A DNA stretch of 64,000 nucleotides from Cystobasidium ongulense (taxonomy: Eukaryota; Basidiomycota; Cystobasidiomycetes; Cystobasidiales; Cystobasidiaceae), in NCBI GenBank assembly GCA_022835595.1, contig BQUP01000001.1:806001-870000 (forward strand), in the 5' to 3' direction. Position numbers and translations under genes: made by a program. Within the stretch, counting starts at the first letter, position 1, and each line of letters starts with the position of its first letter. Shown here one piece after another: positions 22,535 through 34,405 of this stretch. The notes beneath the pieces are model-generated. The model saw nothing but the letters and a program-made list of their open reading frames with translations. It did no database searches and had not been told where the DNA came from.

Positions 22535-24054
22535 ATGCCCGCTGTTCCCCCTGGTTCACTCGTCCTCGTCACTGGCGCAAGGTGGGTGGGCAAGGCCGGG
22601 GGTCTCGAAAGCTCGTCATTTATACAGACGGGAAGTCATCTATCCATGCTGATTATCTCGTTGAAATGATACAGCGGCTTCATCGCTGTCCACGTCGTCA
22701 CTGAGCTCCTCAGCAAGGGCTACAAGGTCAGAGGGACAGTCCGGTCGTGGGTCTCTCTCTCATCTTGCTCTGATTGATATCCCCGGCTGATCGTTTATAC
22801 CAATTATACACGACGATTGTGGGATAAAACAGCAAAGACAAGGGAGAATACCTCGTCAAGAAATTCGGTTCAGACAACTTCTCCTACGTTATAGTTGAAG
22901 ATTTGGAAAATGAAAATGGATTCGACGAGGCTGTCAAAGGAGTAGATGCTATTGAACATACCGCCTCTCCCTTCCACTTCAAGGTTGAGGATCCTCACAA
23001 GGATTTAATCAATCCCGCTGTCAATGGTACTTTGAGCGTATTGAAGAGCGCCCTCAAAAACGGTGACAAGGTTCAGAGAATTGTAGGTTCTTTCTCTCTT
23101 CCATGGCACGTGCCATGCGGAACTCCCCCCTGACCCTATATGCGCTCACAGGTGATTACATCCAGCTTTGCTTCCATCTTGGACTCGCGCAGACCTACCC
23201 CCTGCACCTTCACCGAAGAAGACTGGAACGAGTATTCTCCAGCTCAGGTAGAAGAAAAAGGAAAGGACGTAGCTCCTGCAGATGCTTATCGTGCTTCAAA
23301 GACACTCGCTGAACGAGCTGCCTGGAAATTCGTAGAGGAGAAGAAACCAAAGTGGGATATTGTCACTCTTTGCCCTCCTTTAGTACTCGGACCTATTGAA
23401 CAGCAGGTGCGTGCTTTAATCAGCTTGCTATGCGATAGAAGCTAGTGTGATGTTTATTCGATTTCTGATAATCCTTTCGCACTCCAGATCAGCTCACCTG
23501 ATTCTTTGAACACCTCTGTTGCTCAATGGTACGCCTGGGTTTCTGGCAAGAAGGACGGTCAAGATGCAACTGGCCCGTACGTATTGCTCACACTTGGCCT
23601 CTCCTTCACCAATCTGACGTTCAGGTGTTTCCATCGTATAGTCAAAGCAATGAAGTCGACGTTCGAGACCTCGCAGCTGCCCATGTACTCAGTATCTCCG
23701 TCGAAGCCGCAGGTAACAATCGATTCGCCATCTCCAAGCAGCCATACACGTGGCAAATCTGCTTGGACGAGGTCGCTAATGACGACAAAGTCAAGAAGGC
23801 CTGGCCTAAGATCCCTACTGGCAAGCCTGGTGCAGACAAGGTTGAAGATCAGAATCGTAAGGTCCCTTTCGATCAGGCTCTCAGTGAACGCAATGGTAGA
23901 CTAACCCGTTCTCTCTGCAATACTAGTTCTGAACGCCGCCAAGAGCGAAAAGGTCCTCGGCCTGAAGTATCGCTCACTTCACGACACCCTAGTCGATATG
24001 TCTCTATCGCTCGCTGAGCACGAGGCATCAGGCTGGAAGAAGAATGCAGCCTAA
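22535..24054 (+). CDS. NAD(P)-dependent ketoreductase of the Gre2/dihydroflavonol-reductase type
   Basis: Extended short-chain dehydrogenases of this kind reduce aldehydes and ketones such as methylglyoxal with NADPH. Seven exons: 22535-22581, 22675-22746, 22833-23082, 23152-23406, 23488-23580, 23625-23856 and 23927-24054, 358 aa. The N-terminus has the Rossmann loop TGASGFIAVHV, then RGTVRSSKDKG (the Arg/Ser region favouring NADPH), HTASPFHF, VITSSFAS with the catalytic Ser, and AYRASKTLAE with Tyr-x3-Lys. EVDVRDLAAAHV near residue 250 is typical of Gre2. The donor after exon 5 is weak (GTATTG) but is the only one keeping GPYVFPSYSQ in frame. The physiological substrate is not known. Confidence 0.87.
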
Positions 24055-24296
24055 ATTCAGTGCAGTGGTACTTGAACGACAAAAAGGCAAGTGTCAGAAT
24101 TTAGATTCGAAGCTCTTTGTAGATTGCTATCAAGTAGATGAGAAATGAGATAAAGTTAAAACTGCGATAAACTTGAACTGCAATACATGGTACTTGCCAA
24201 GATTTATTGTTTACAAGTGATAATGTTCTACTGGACTTATGCGACTGAAGAGCATATGCGGGAGTCGTTCACCAGCACGACTGCCATACTACCCAT

Positions 24297-25689
24297 TTAC
24301 AACCGACTAGCTTCTATCAATTGCGCAAGCTCAAGGACCAAGTTATCCGCAGCGATTTTCAACTCGCTCAGCTCTTGTGATAGTGCTTGCGAACCGTCTA
24401 TTTGACTCCTTTGCTCGTTAGAAAGGACAGCTCCCGCTTCTGCATACTTTCTAAGTTGATTCCTCTGACGCACTTCTTGGCTTAACGACTTTGCCTTTGA
24501 TTTAACCTCCTCGATAGTCAACTTGGCTGTTGATGCTGAGTCTGTTGAGGCTGTAGTAGCCGGCTTCTCTACTTCTGGTTGTTCGTGTATAGGAACAGGA
24601 GGTCCGAGCCGACTTAGTAGATTACCGGCAGCTGCTTTACTGCCGTTCGTTGTCTTGTTGGTATTGCTTTGCGACTTCTTTGCGCTCTTGGGCGGGTGCA
24701 ACTCTCTATGCGTGTGATTCGAAGCATTATCATGTCTGTTCGACGTATGATGTTGAACAGGCGGCACTCTACTGCTCGTCGCCGTCGTCGAAGGTGGCGA
24801 AGGTGAAGCTGCTCTTTGACGACTAGCCGCGTCTTTGATACTGATACCCTGTAAGGCTTGAGCAGCAGCGTCCACTTCTTCGTCTTCGTCGTCATCAGCC
24901 CACCAGTCTCCACCTGGTGTCTCTGGCAAGTCTGGTATCTTGGGAGGGGGGGTGCTGGGTATACTCGGTTCTTGTGCGTGTACTTCGGCTTGATGTTCGT
25001 CGGGTCGAGCATTCTCTTTCGCTTCTTCCGAGTCGTGCGCAGACAGGTGTTGTTCCTCTTCTGATATCTGTGCCCCTGTGTCTGCGTGTACAGGATGCAT
25101 CGCTGGAGCTTTGCCCTTTCTAGGGCCACCTCTTGTACGTGGTGGCTTGTTGCCGAGTCGCGGTGATGTCGGTGCAACAATGGATGGAGCTGGTGCAGGC
25201 TCCACGACAGATGGAGCAACAGCCCATCTTGAAGATGAAGCGCCGCTCTTTGACGAAGCTTTGGTAGGTGATGGAGGTGGATTCAGCGCATCACTCGTCG
25301 TCGGCTGTATTTGCTCTCTCAGTCTGCTCTCGGACAGGAAGTCTGATGGATTAGGGCGGCGAATGGGAGCTGCAGATGCAGGAGATGGAGATGGAGGAGC
25401 TTGATGGCTTGCTTGAGCTACTGCGTGCTGTGTGCGCAAGCTTCCTTGTCCAGGCCGATACTTTGCTACGTCTTCAGCAGGCACGTGGCCCGGTCTGACC
25501 TTTCGCTCTTTTCGCACGCTGGAAGGGGGCGGCAAGAGTCAGTGATTCAAGGTGCAGTGAGCACAATATGCACGCTCATCCGCCTCTTTGTGGCTCCACT
25601 CACGACCCGTCTGCGCGCTGCGAGGCTGGCACGATGCGTCTGGCTGCGTCGGTGGGGTCACTGACGATGCCTGCCAGTGAGGGCGACAT
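24297..25689 (-). CDS. Partner of Y14 and Mago (PYM/WIBG homologue)
   Basis: PYM binds the Mago-Y14 core of the exon-junction complex through its N-terminus and helps remove the complex from translated mRNA at the ribosome. Two exons on the minus strand: 25689-25604 and 25518-24297, 435 aa. The diagnostic N-terminal block is intact across the intron: [21 protein letters not shown], then [11 protein letters not shown]. The middle is long, Pro/Ser-rich and disordered, with an acidic [20 protein letters not shown] patch. The C-terminus has a predicted coiled coil ([13 protein letters not shown], then [11 protein letters not shown]), as in animal PYM. It is about twice the animal length, from the disordered middle. 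Presence of PYM fits an intron-rich fungus. It is divergent from VIP1, with 207 bp between starts. Confidence 0.88.
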
Positions 25690-25896
25690 GGGATTGCTGC
25701 GTGTGTCTGCCATGGTATTGGTGCTCTTGCTCGCGCGGCAGAGTGCAGCTTTGCATCAATCTTGTCACATGCATGCAGTCGAGTGGATCCAACGTGCGCC
25801 ATCACGTCGCCACGACCCTCAGCTTTCCTGCTTTCTTCTGTACCATCATCATCATCCTCGACAACACCAACAACAAGCTGTTGCATCAAGCTGGTC
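25690..25896. promoter_or_regulatory. Compact bidirectional promoter of PYM and VIP1
   Basis: Only 207 bp separate the two divergent start codons, so 5' UTRs and core promoters must nearly abut or overlap. A CATCATCATCATC run lies at 25845-25857, about 40 bp before the VIP1 ATG. Confidence 0.6.
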
Positions 25897-28800
25897 ATGT
25901 CGGAGGGCACAGCGTCCCCCGTGACGCCTCAGACGGGCAGCGTCGAGACCAGCAGCTTGCCTCCCTCGGCGCCATCCAGCACCATCAACACCTCGGACAA
26001 GCCTGCCGAGAATGGCGCCGCACAAGGGACCCAGATCAAGCTCGGTATATGTGCAATGGACAGGAAAGCCAGGAGCAAGCCCATGAGGAACATCCTGTCG
26101 CGCCTGCTCGCGACGGGCAAGTTTGAAATCATCGTGTTCGGCGATAAATGCATCATTGACGAAGGTGGGCATGCTTTCCATGCAAGAACCTAACAGCCTC
26201 GCCATAGCTGACCATGTACCTCTGTCAACCGCTCCAGAGGTCGAAAATTGGCCATTATGCGACTTCCTCATCTCCTTCCACTCTGGCGGCTTCCCGCTTG
26301 ATAAGGCCATCCGATATGTAGGTCGCAGCTGTATGCTTCTATGACAGGGATGGAGGTTAACACGTCTTTCTAACAGTACGAGCTCCGTAAACCAGTATGC
26401 ATAAACGACTTGCCCATGCAGCAGATCTTCTGGGATCGCAGACTCGTTCTCGCTATCCTCGATAAGGCTGGCGTTCGCACCCCAAACCGAATCGAGGTAG
26501 ACCGGGACGGCGGTCCGAAGCTGGACAAGAGAGTATCAGACGCACTCTTTCGGGAATGGGGTGTTCGTATAGATGCGAAAAGGCCGGATACGGATCTATA
26601 CTATGACGACGACAAGATCAAGGCAAATGGGAAGACACTCAACAAACCCTATGTCGAGAAACCAGTAGATGGCGAAGACCACAATGTCAATATTCTTTTC
26701 TCGAAGAAAAAGGGTGGTGGTGGACGACGTTTGTTCCGTAAGATTGGAAACAAATCAAGCGAGCATGATCCAGAGCTCAACTTTCCAAGGTTGGATGGCT
26801 CATACATATACGAGCAGTTCATGGACGTCGAAAACGCAGAAGACATCAAAGCTTACACGCTCGGACCTCACTTTGTGCATGCGGAGACAAGGAAATCGCC
26901 TGCTGTAGATGGCGTTGTGCGGAGAAATACAGATGGCAAAGAACTGAGATATGTCACTGAGCTCACAGACGAAGAGAAAGAAATAGCCAGAAAGATAGCT
27001 ACTGCCTTTAAGCAGAACATCTGCGGTTTTGATCTTGTCAGAGCAGGCGGTAAATCTTACGTTATAGATGTAAACGGCTGGTCTTTCGTGAAGGGTAACG
27101 ATTTCTACTAGTACGTGCACTTCGTATCTTATTATCCATGATGATGCTAATGATTTCTATAACTACAGTGACAAATGTGCAGAGATTCTCGAGCGCTTCT
27201 GTACAAACCAAGTACCCATACCCAAGACACCGTCTGTCAAGAGCGAGTCAAATACCAAAGATAAGGCGTGGGCCCTCAAGGGAGCCATGTGCGTTTTCCG
27301 ACATGCAGACAGGACACCGAAGATGAAGCTCAAATTCAACATCAAGGGAGCTTGGCCATGGTCTGTGCCATTTATTCGACTCCTCCAAGGTCGTCAAGAC
27401 GAAATCATTCTTCGTGAAGACGAACAACTTCGCTACATAGAGACCGCAGCGAATGAAGCTCTCGAAATAGAAGGTGCCGACGTGGAGATGCTCAACAGCT
27501 TGAAAAAGATCCTAAGCAAGAAAATTGGTATATCCGGTACCAAAGCGCAACTCAAGCCCAGTTTTGGTAGTGATGGCCATTGCGAGAAACTAAACATTAT
27601 TGTTAAATGGGGTGGTGAATTCACCCATGCTGGAAGATATCAGAGCAGGGATTTGGGAGAAAACATGAGGAAGGATTATACAATTCTCAACAAATCGTTA
27701 CTGAAGAATGCTACTATATGTAGCAGTTCAGAGTCAGTAAACTTTACCTTTTGCTTCGGTTTTCTTAGCTGACCTTTGTATTCTCATCTAGGCGACGAGC
27801 GATTGCAACCGCTGAGATCTTCGGAAGCGCTATCCTAGAACATTCATCAACAAACGGTGAAACCGCCTCGCCACATCATCTCATCATTCGCAAAGATCTT
27901 CTCGATGACTCGAATGCCGCTAAAGAGCCTATGGATAGAGTCAAGAAGCGCCTAAAGGTCCTTCTTCGGCCGGGCGAATATAAACGACCCGAGTTTGCAT
28001 TCGCTTGGCGCGTACCAAATGTCGAGCCGCAGCAAGTAGTTCAAGAGACTGTCGAGCTGCTAAGATATCACAGACAAGGTGAGTAAATCAGTCTTGAAAG
28101 CGCCTCACATGGGTTGATCGGCTTGTGATGTAGTGATGCGCGACAACTGGACCAAGATGGATGTCGAAGCTATACAAAGCCGCTGGTGTTGTGCCGAGTA
28201 TCCCGAATTGTGGAAGGAGCGATGGGACAAGATATTTGGCGAATTCTGTGATGTCGAGCCAGAGAAGTTTGATCCTTCTAGAGTATGCTCCTAGACTGTT
28301 CGCCGTTCCAGCGGGAGTTGTGTTGACGATGTTTTGTGGATGCAGATCTCGGAGCTCTACGATTCAATCAAGTATGACGCTCTACATAATCAGGTATTCA
28401 TGGAGACCATCTTCACCCCGATGTCAGAGCATCAATCCAGCACTCCCGATAAGGCAATCTCAACACTAAAGCCGCCTGCCCCTCTAAAGGAGCTATACGA
28501 GAAAGCCAAGATCCTCTTCGATTACATCGCGCCTGCCGAGTACGGTATTGAAAAGGAAGAGAAACTCGAAATCGGTCTCTTGACTTCTTGGCCTCTTCTC
28601 AAGCAGATCCTGGATGACCTTGTCGCTGCTCGAGATTCTGAAGAAGGCCGTGGAGCGTTCTACTTCACCAAAGAGAGCCATATCCAGACCCTGGTTAATC
28701 TGGTCTTGCTTTCGGATTTGCCGATTGTAATGCCACAGCTCCCGGAGCTTGACTACATGGTAAATGCAATCCAAATCCCAGTGAGAATGAGCTTTTACTA

Positions 28801-29302
28801 AAAGAGACCTCCTTTGCAATAGTCATACATAACGTTTGAGCTTTACGAACGAGTCAAGAATGAACAGAAAGAGTTCTCGATCCGCATTGCACTCAGCGAG
28901 GGCGCACATTCTCTTCCGCTGGATGCCTCCTTAGATGCCAAGCATGCTCTGTCAGTACAACCTCGACATGTCTTGACCAACCATCTACCTCTGCAAAACG
29001 CGTATGATACATTACATCAATGGGCCGAATCGTCACTGTACAAAAAGTCTTCAACGACTTTTGAAGGCATGCTTCCAGTCGAAGGTAAGCTCCTTTTTGA
29101 TTCTAGCAGAAAAGAGGCTTTGCGGCAGTCTAATCTCTATTCTGCTTCTCCAGGCGATGAACTCTTCTCGGGCCGAAAGCACGAGCTCGTTCAGATCATC
29201 GACCTTGATTTCCATCGAGCGCGCCCTAAGAGTGTTTCTAGCCAACGCGGTGATGGCACTGCCAGTGAGACAGGTTCTGTGACCGGCTCAACTTTCTTGT
29301 AA
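25897..29302 (+). CDS. VIP1: Inositol hexakisphosphate / diphosphoinositol pentakisphosphate kinase (Vip1/Asp1/PPIP5K)
   Basis: This bifunctional enzyme makes 1-pyrophosphate inositol phosphates (1-InsP7, InsP8) with its kinase half and removes them with its phosphatase half. Nine exons: 25897-26164, 26238-26317, 26377-27110, 27169-27732, 27792-28078, 28134-28282, 28346-28759, 28823-29084 and 29154-29302, 968 aa. The ATP-grasp kinase spans about residues 48-375: [51 protein letters not shown], and [20 protein letters not shown] with metal-binding Asp/Asn. The histidine-acid-phosphatase-like half begins with FRHADRTPK (Arg405-His406). The start follows a short disordered N-terminus. Yeast Vip1 is longer at both ends. 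No residue loss is seen in either active-site motif. Confidence 0.94.
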
Positions 29303-29439
29303 AGACTCCCGTGCAGGATCCTGAATGCTGGAAGATATTGAGAGATGAAATTGTATACCCTAGATGCATAGGCTTGTGATCATGTAATGCCGCGATTGTA
29401 AGAGTGTTACATGCCCGCTCTACAGTTTTGGCATTTTCG

Positions 29440-30833
29440 TCACGGCTTCGTAGAAGTATTGCCCGCTGTAGTCTGCCCTTCCCAATGGGCTTTACCCCAT
29501 GTGCCAGCCACAATGAGAGGGAAGATAAGAGTGGCATCTGCGTGTATTTTGACAGAGGCGGCGGATGCTTTGATCTTGCCCCAACTTATAGCCTCATCAG
29601 GTCTCGCGCCGCTATCAGATCCGTCGAATTCGTTACCGGTATTGATGTAGACTGAGTAGTCTGCACCGTTCCTCTGCAGAGTATACTGGATCAGCTGAAA
29701 GAGGTGAGGCTAGACCGAAGGTTCTCAAACTCACGAAGAGCATGCTATTCGCTATCTGGTGTTTGCACACGCCTCCTCCAAGAATGACCATTCCAGCTTT
29801 AGGAGCTTTCATGCTCATGTCGTTAATTCTGCGGATGTCTTGAACGATATCGACTACCAAAGGTGTTGAAGCTTTATAAGAATGGAAGAACAGCATATCA
29901 CCCAGCGACCCATCGGTGAGAGCCGGGCAGAAGACTGGTATGTCGTTCTATGAAAGAGAGGTATTTGCTCGGCTTCGGTTTGGAGATAGTTCATGAGATG
30001 TAGCAAGCCTACCTTTGCAGCCCAGTATAGAATGGACTCTTCGTTATTGATCTCCTTGCCAAGTCGAGCAATAACGGTGCTGGGGGACCAAACTATCTTA
30101 TCTTTTACTTGCTCTTCGACCATCTCGTCAAGGATAGGCATGACCCAATCTTCAAACTTGCAGTAATTATCATTTGGTACTATCAGATTTCCAATTCTAT
30201 TCAATCCACGTTTGCGTAGTCCAGCACCATCAACGTTGAAGTCGCCTGTATGTGTGAGATATGTAGGTCCTAGACATTTGATAAGATCTTCTTCAATACC
30301 TCCAGCAGTGGTCACTATTCCAGAGATGTATTTGTGTTGCACCAAGAAACGAATAATTTCTCGAAGACCGGAAGAAACGAGATTTGAAGTGTAACCTAGC
30401 ATAATGTGACATTTGGTGTTTGCACGTGTTTCGTCGTCGGTCTCGTCGCCTTCTTGACGCGGTTCGTCCGATAGCCTCCAAGCTCTCTAGATGATACAAT
30501 GGAAGCACGGACTTGTCAGCGAATGATGCCTATGCCAAGTTAGAAAGCAATGCCTGCAATGTGGCGAGCAGGCTAGGATTCCGATAGTGCCTTTCTCGAA
30601 GCACCACTCACCATCTGGTTGATAATCTCGATGGCCCTGGTAAGCCCAGAAGCTTGAAAGCCAATAGTGGCATAGCTGTTCAGAAGCCCTTGAAGCTCAT
30701 AAGGCATGTTGAAGTCCGGACCTTGAATTTTCGTGCCGGACTTGCTCAAGTCTTCCGACGGCACGAACAGAGCAGCTTGCGCCGAGGCGGTCCCTTCAGT
30801 GCCATTCCGAGTATCATTTGTAGCTTCTGCCAT
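29440..30833 (-). CDS. DYS1: Deoxyhypusine synthase
   Basis: The enzyme moves the aminobutyl group of spermidine to one Lys of eIF5A, the first step of hypusine formation. Four exons on the minus strand: 30833-30612, 30486-30013, 29947-29735 and 29673-29440, 380 aa. Seen: [17 protein letters not shown] across intron 1, [67 protein letters not shown], and [20 protein letters not shown]. The catalytic Lys sits in [10 protein letters not shown] near the C-terminus. A second in-frame ATG at 30893 would add 20 residues (MKASLFQ, then basic), which could act as a targeting signal; the family normally starts near MAEAT, so I chose 30833. Confidence 0.94.
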
Positions 30834-31210
30834 GACTGATAAAGATCTTGCTGCTTTTGCTGTCGTTGTAGACTGAAACAGAGATGCTTTCATTTGACAG
30901 CATGAATAGTAGGCGATCGACGAGTGGCAAGTTCAAGCTCGAGGAAATTAAGCATTTCAAGTGGAAAAGTGCAAGTATCAGACTGCGAACATCCCGTCTC
31001 GCTTCCAAGTCGAGTATCTGGTCAAGGCACTCTATTTCATGGCGGCTCAATTCGTACAAGTGGTTTGGGGCACATGGAAGGCCTGCTCCAAGTCTACAAA
31101 TCGCACGTAACTTCCTGTCTATCGTAAGCTGTTCCGAGTTTCAGTTATATTCTTCTACCTTCTTCACGTCGCTTTAGGTGTCTCCATATGCGTTGAGCCG
31201 GACTCCACGC
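30834..31210. other. 5' flank of DYS1 and 3' flank of the NADH dehydrogenase gene
   Basis: Three overlapping short frames cross this region on both strands, but none joins into a recognisable protein. It most likely holds the DYS1 promoter. Confidence 0.5.
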
Positions 31211-33967
31211 TCACAGCTTGCTGAGATCTCGTCCCCAGATACCTCGCTTTACCCAGTCGACGAGCAGGAGCAAGCGCGTTCGCATACTAACACCTTCGCT
31301 CCAGTAGATCGAGCGCCATAAGTACATGGCAGCGAGTCCACCTGTGTTTCAAAACACGTTGAATTAGCACCAAGAACAGCAAGCGCCCTGAGCATTGGCA
31401 AATGATCGTACCTGCTAAGCTGTATCCATTGAAGTCGAAGACGGCAGAGTTACCAATGTAAGCAAGAGATCCGAGATGACGGTAGCTGAAAGGTTCGTAT
31501 ATGATATCGTCGCTGGAGAGGTAGTGATAAACGGTTAATCTAGTGGGAAAACGGACTTTGGTCAAACAACTCACATGTCGTCCTGAACATCCATCATCTG
31601 TAGCTGACGGTGTCCCTTCTCGGCGATTCGATTCAGTTTTTTGCCTAGGTATTTACCTTCCTGCTCGGCGACTTGTGCAGTCTATTAGGGGGTAATCCCC
31701 AATATACCCCGTCAGCTTACGGACTCGTTCGAAATGGAGGTGTGAAACTGAATACTCACAGCAGGTAAAGCAGTCAACCTGTTGGAAATCTTCTGGAACA
31801 TCTCGGCCAGTTCATTCAAACCGATAGCACCATCGCTATCAGCATCGTATTTGTCGAAGACGTCCCTTACTTTCTCAATGTGGATTTGAGAAGTGGGGAA
31901 CATTCGTTTGATACGTTTAAGCATGACTTCAAACTCGTTGAAATCGATCTTGCCGCTGGAAAGCAGAGCACGGGTATTATGAGTGTCATATCGCTGTTAC
32001 AGCAGCAAAAAAGCATGCAGGTGAACGCTTGGACTTACTCTTTGTTGGTGTCGCAATACTCGACCAGCTCCCAGAGATGGTTGGTCAAGTTTGTCTCGAT
32101 GGTAGCCGCATCGCCAATGCAGTAGACTGTTCCTAGTGGTGCGCCTAGGACACGTAGATGGGAATCCACTTCCAGGGCGTGTTTATGATATTGATTCGGT
32201 AGTTTCGAGGCGACGAGTCTAGTGAATGGGTTCATGGCTACACGAACAAAGTGAAAAGAAGTTAGTCAAACTAAGCTCCACAGTCACCTGCACAACATAA
32301 CTTACCAATTCCAGTCGACCAAAGCGTAAATCCAGAAGGAATCGTAAACTCTTCAGGCTTTCCATCTTTGCCCTTGATAGCATATTTAACAAAATCTTTA
32401 CCAACTTCACGTACTCTAGCATTGACAATGGTGTGAATGCCATGCCTATCGAATCTAGCTTCTGCGTATTGCGATATTGTTTCGCTATATGTATTAAGAA
32501 TGTGATCTCTCGATTGAAGGATGGATACAGAGGCTTCTTTTCGAAGTAGTTTTGGGTACTGTTTAGGTGTCTGAGCAATCAGCAGTACTCAATAAGGTAG
32601 ATGCTTTCTTCGTGACGACCTACGTAGTCGAGCACATCCTCATTGATCATATCGTACAATTCGCTGGCGAATTCGACACCTGTTGGGCCTCCACCACATA
32701 CTACGAAACTGAGTAGGTTTCGTCGCTCTGCTGGAGTAGTGCTAGGTAAAGAGGCCTGTTCAAAGTTACTTAGTATTCTATTTCTAATCTTCCTCGAATC
32801 ATCGATTGATTTCAACTGACTATGGCAGCACTGGAGTGTCAGCATATCTAAACTTGCTTGAAATTAACACGATTGCTGTCGAAGCTTTGAGTAGACTCAC
32901 TAGCAGTTATCAAGTCCTGGAACACCGTGATCATTCGACGAACTTCCAATAGCAAGAATGACTTTATCGTATGGAATATAGAAGTTCTCTTCTTCGCCTG
33001 GAGCTTGTACCTCGATTAATCTTTCAGTCATGTCGATGTCGACTGCTTTAGCGTTCAAGTAATGTCCACGGACTCGGGCGATGATCTTTCGTAGAGGCTC
33101 GATGAGAGAACGAGGTTCGACTGTACCGACAGCGGCGGAAGCTGCGTTTGAACGAGGTAAGGTCAGTAGGGGTGTGGCGCTCAAAGGTGATGACTATAGG
33201 TTGATGGCCTCTCACGAAGTAAGGGAGTGAAGAGATTGTAGGTGCAATCGCTGATGAGAGCGACATGGTAGTCGCCTGCCTTGAGAGACTTGAGGACACC
33301 AACGGCCTGAGATCAGAGATGATATAATTAGATCGAGTCATACGTGTCCATGCGAGGGTACGACCACTTACACCCCATCCTCCTCCAATGATGACCAGCT
33401 TCTGCTTGAGCTGCAGTCCTCTCAATTCCTGGAAAGTTGGTGGCGGATCAGTTTGCAGATCTTATCAGTGGACATGCACAGATGGTCGGTGGTAGGTTAG
33501 CTTACATCGGTTTCTTCGTCTCCCACGAGGAACTCTGCAATTTTGAGGTTCTTGGGCCCGCCTCTGCGAGGATTCAGAGCGAGCGGGTTGACAGGGACGC
33601 CATCGAGGTATCTTGTCCTGTAGGTTGTGGCGTCCCAGAGAAGGATGCCTCCGAGGAGAGAGACGGTTGAAAAGACCAGCGCATAGACCATTCGGACGGG
33701 CCATTTAATGTAGCCAGGCGTGCCGACCATCCATATCCGCTTTGTAAACGGCAGTTTGCGCTGCACGATGGGCTGCTCTAGGGGATGTTCGCCAGGCACG
33801 GGTGTTGCCGCTTTTCGGCGGAGCGAGACCTGGAGGGCGCTCCGTGGGGTGGTGTGCAGGTTGTACCGAGGCTGCTGGCGGTTGTGGAGCAGCGAGGTGC
33901 GCCATCTTGCCGACGCAGCTGTCCTGAACGGTGCGCCGTGTGTCATGCGCAGTGACGCTGCGAGCAT
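31211..33967 (-). CDS. NDE1: External alternative NADH dehydrogenase with EF-hand (type II, calcium-type)
   Basis: This single-polypeptide flavoenzyme oxidises cytosolic NADH at the outer face of the inner mitochondrial membrane and reduces ubiquinone without proton pumping. Eleven exons on the minus strand: 33967-33506, 33428-33372, 33306-33216, 33141-32901, 32819-32624, 32558-32306, 32237-32039, 31955-31760, 31681-31575, 31512-31412 and 31341-31211, 677 aa. An Arg-rich presequence is followed by one helix (VYALVFSTVSLLGGILLW). Then come the FAD loop IIGGGWGAVGVL, the NADH loop VVCGGGPTGVEFA, and CIGDAAT. An insert holds an EF-hand loop DKYDADSDGAIGLNE with all acidic ligands (31820-31870), so calcium control is likely. 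It ends with the amphipathic WKRGIWGRDLSKL-type membrane anchor. External rather than internal placement is inferred from the transmembrane segment and EF-hand. Confidence 0.92.
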
Positions 33968-34405
33968 GGTTCGAGTCTGTGGGAAGCACTGAGCGTGGTG
34001 TTTGATGGATTGTATCACTGTCTAGGGGAGTGACTGCTTGAATCCTGTCGTCTGTCGCTCTTTGCTGTCTTGTCTGTCTGATCTTGTGCGTGTTATTCTA
34101 AGCCCCAGTCGTCATGCAATTGTGACAGGAGGATGCTTGAAATTGGAGCGGCCTGCAGCTCTGCTCTTGCCGCTGTCGGTGAGTGTCCAGCGTGGTCAAT
34201 ATCACTCGGAGCGTGCGAAAAGCTGGTCATGCGCCATCCATCACCGTCAAGAGGTCGACCTCGTCCATCCATCGTCGACACGAGGATTCTCGATCACCTC
34301 TGTCGCCGCCCGCTGAAATTCCTGCATCAACTCGCATTCCACTTTATCGCAGCTCTCTCCTTCCGCCATCAAGCACACCTCCAGCTCGAAGCATACTCGC
34401 CCCCA
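33968..34405. promoter_or_regulatory. Shared 5' region of the NADH dehydrogenase and RLP24 genes
   Basis: This 438-bp stretch lies between divergent starts. Open frames crossing it in both directions have no family resemblance and probably reflect base composition. Confidence 0.5.

Noticed and set aside
30884-31177. Overlapping plus- and minus-strand frames upstream of deoxyhypusine synthase
   Set aside because: I tried joining them with splice sites, but no combination gave a recognisable or consistent protein; part of the right end is antisense to the last NADH dehydrogenase exon.
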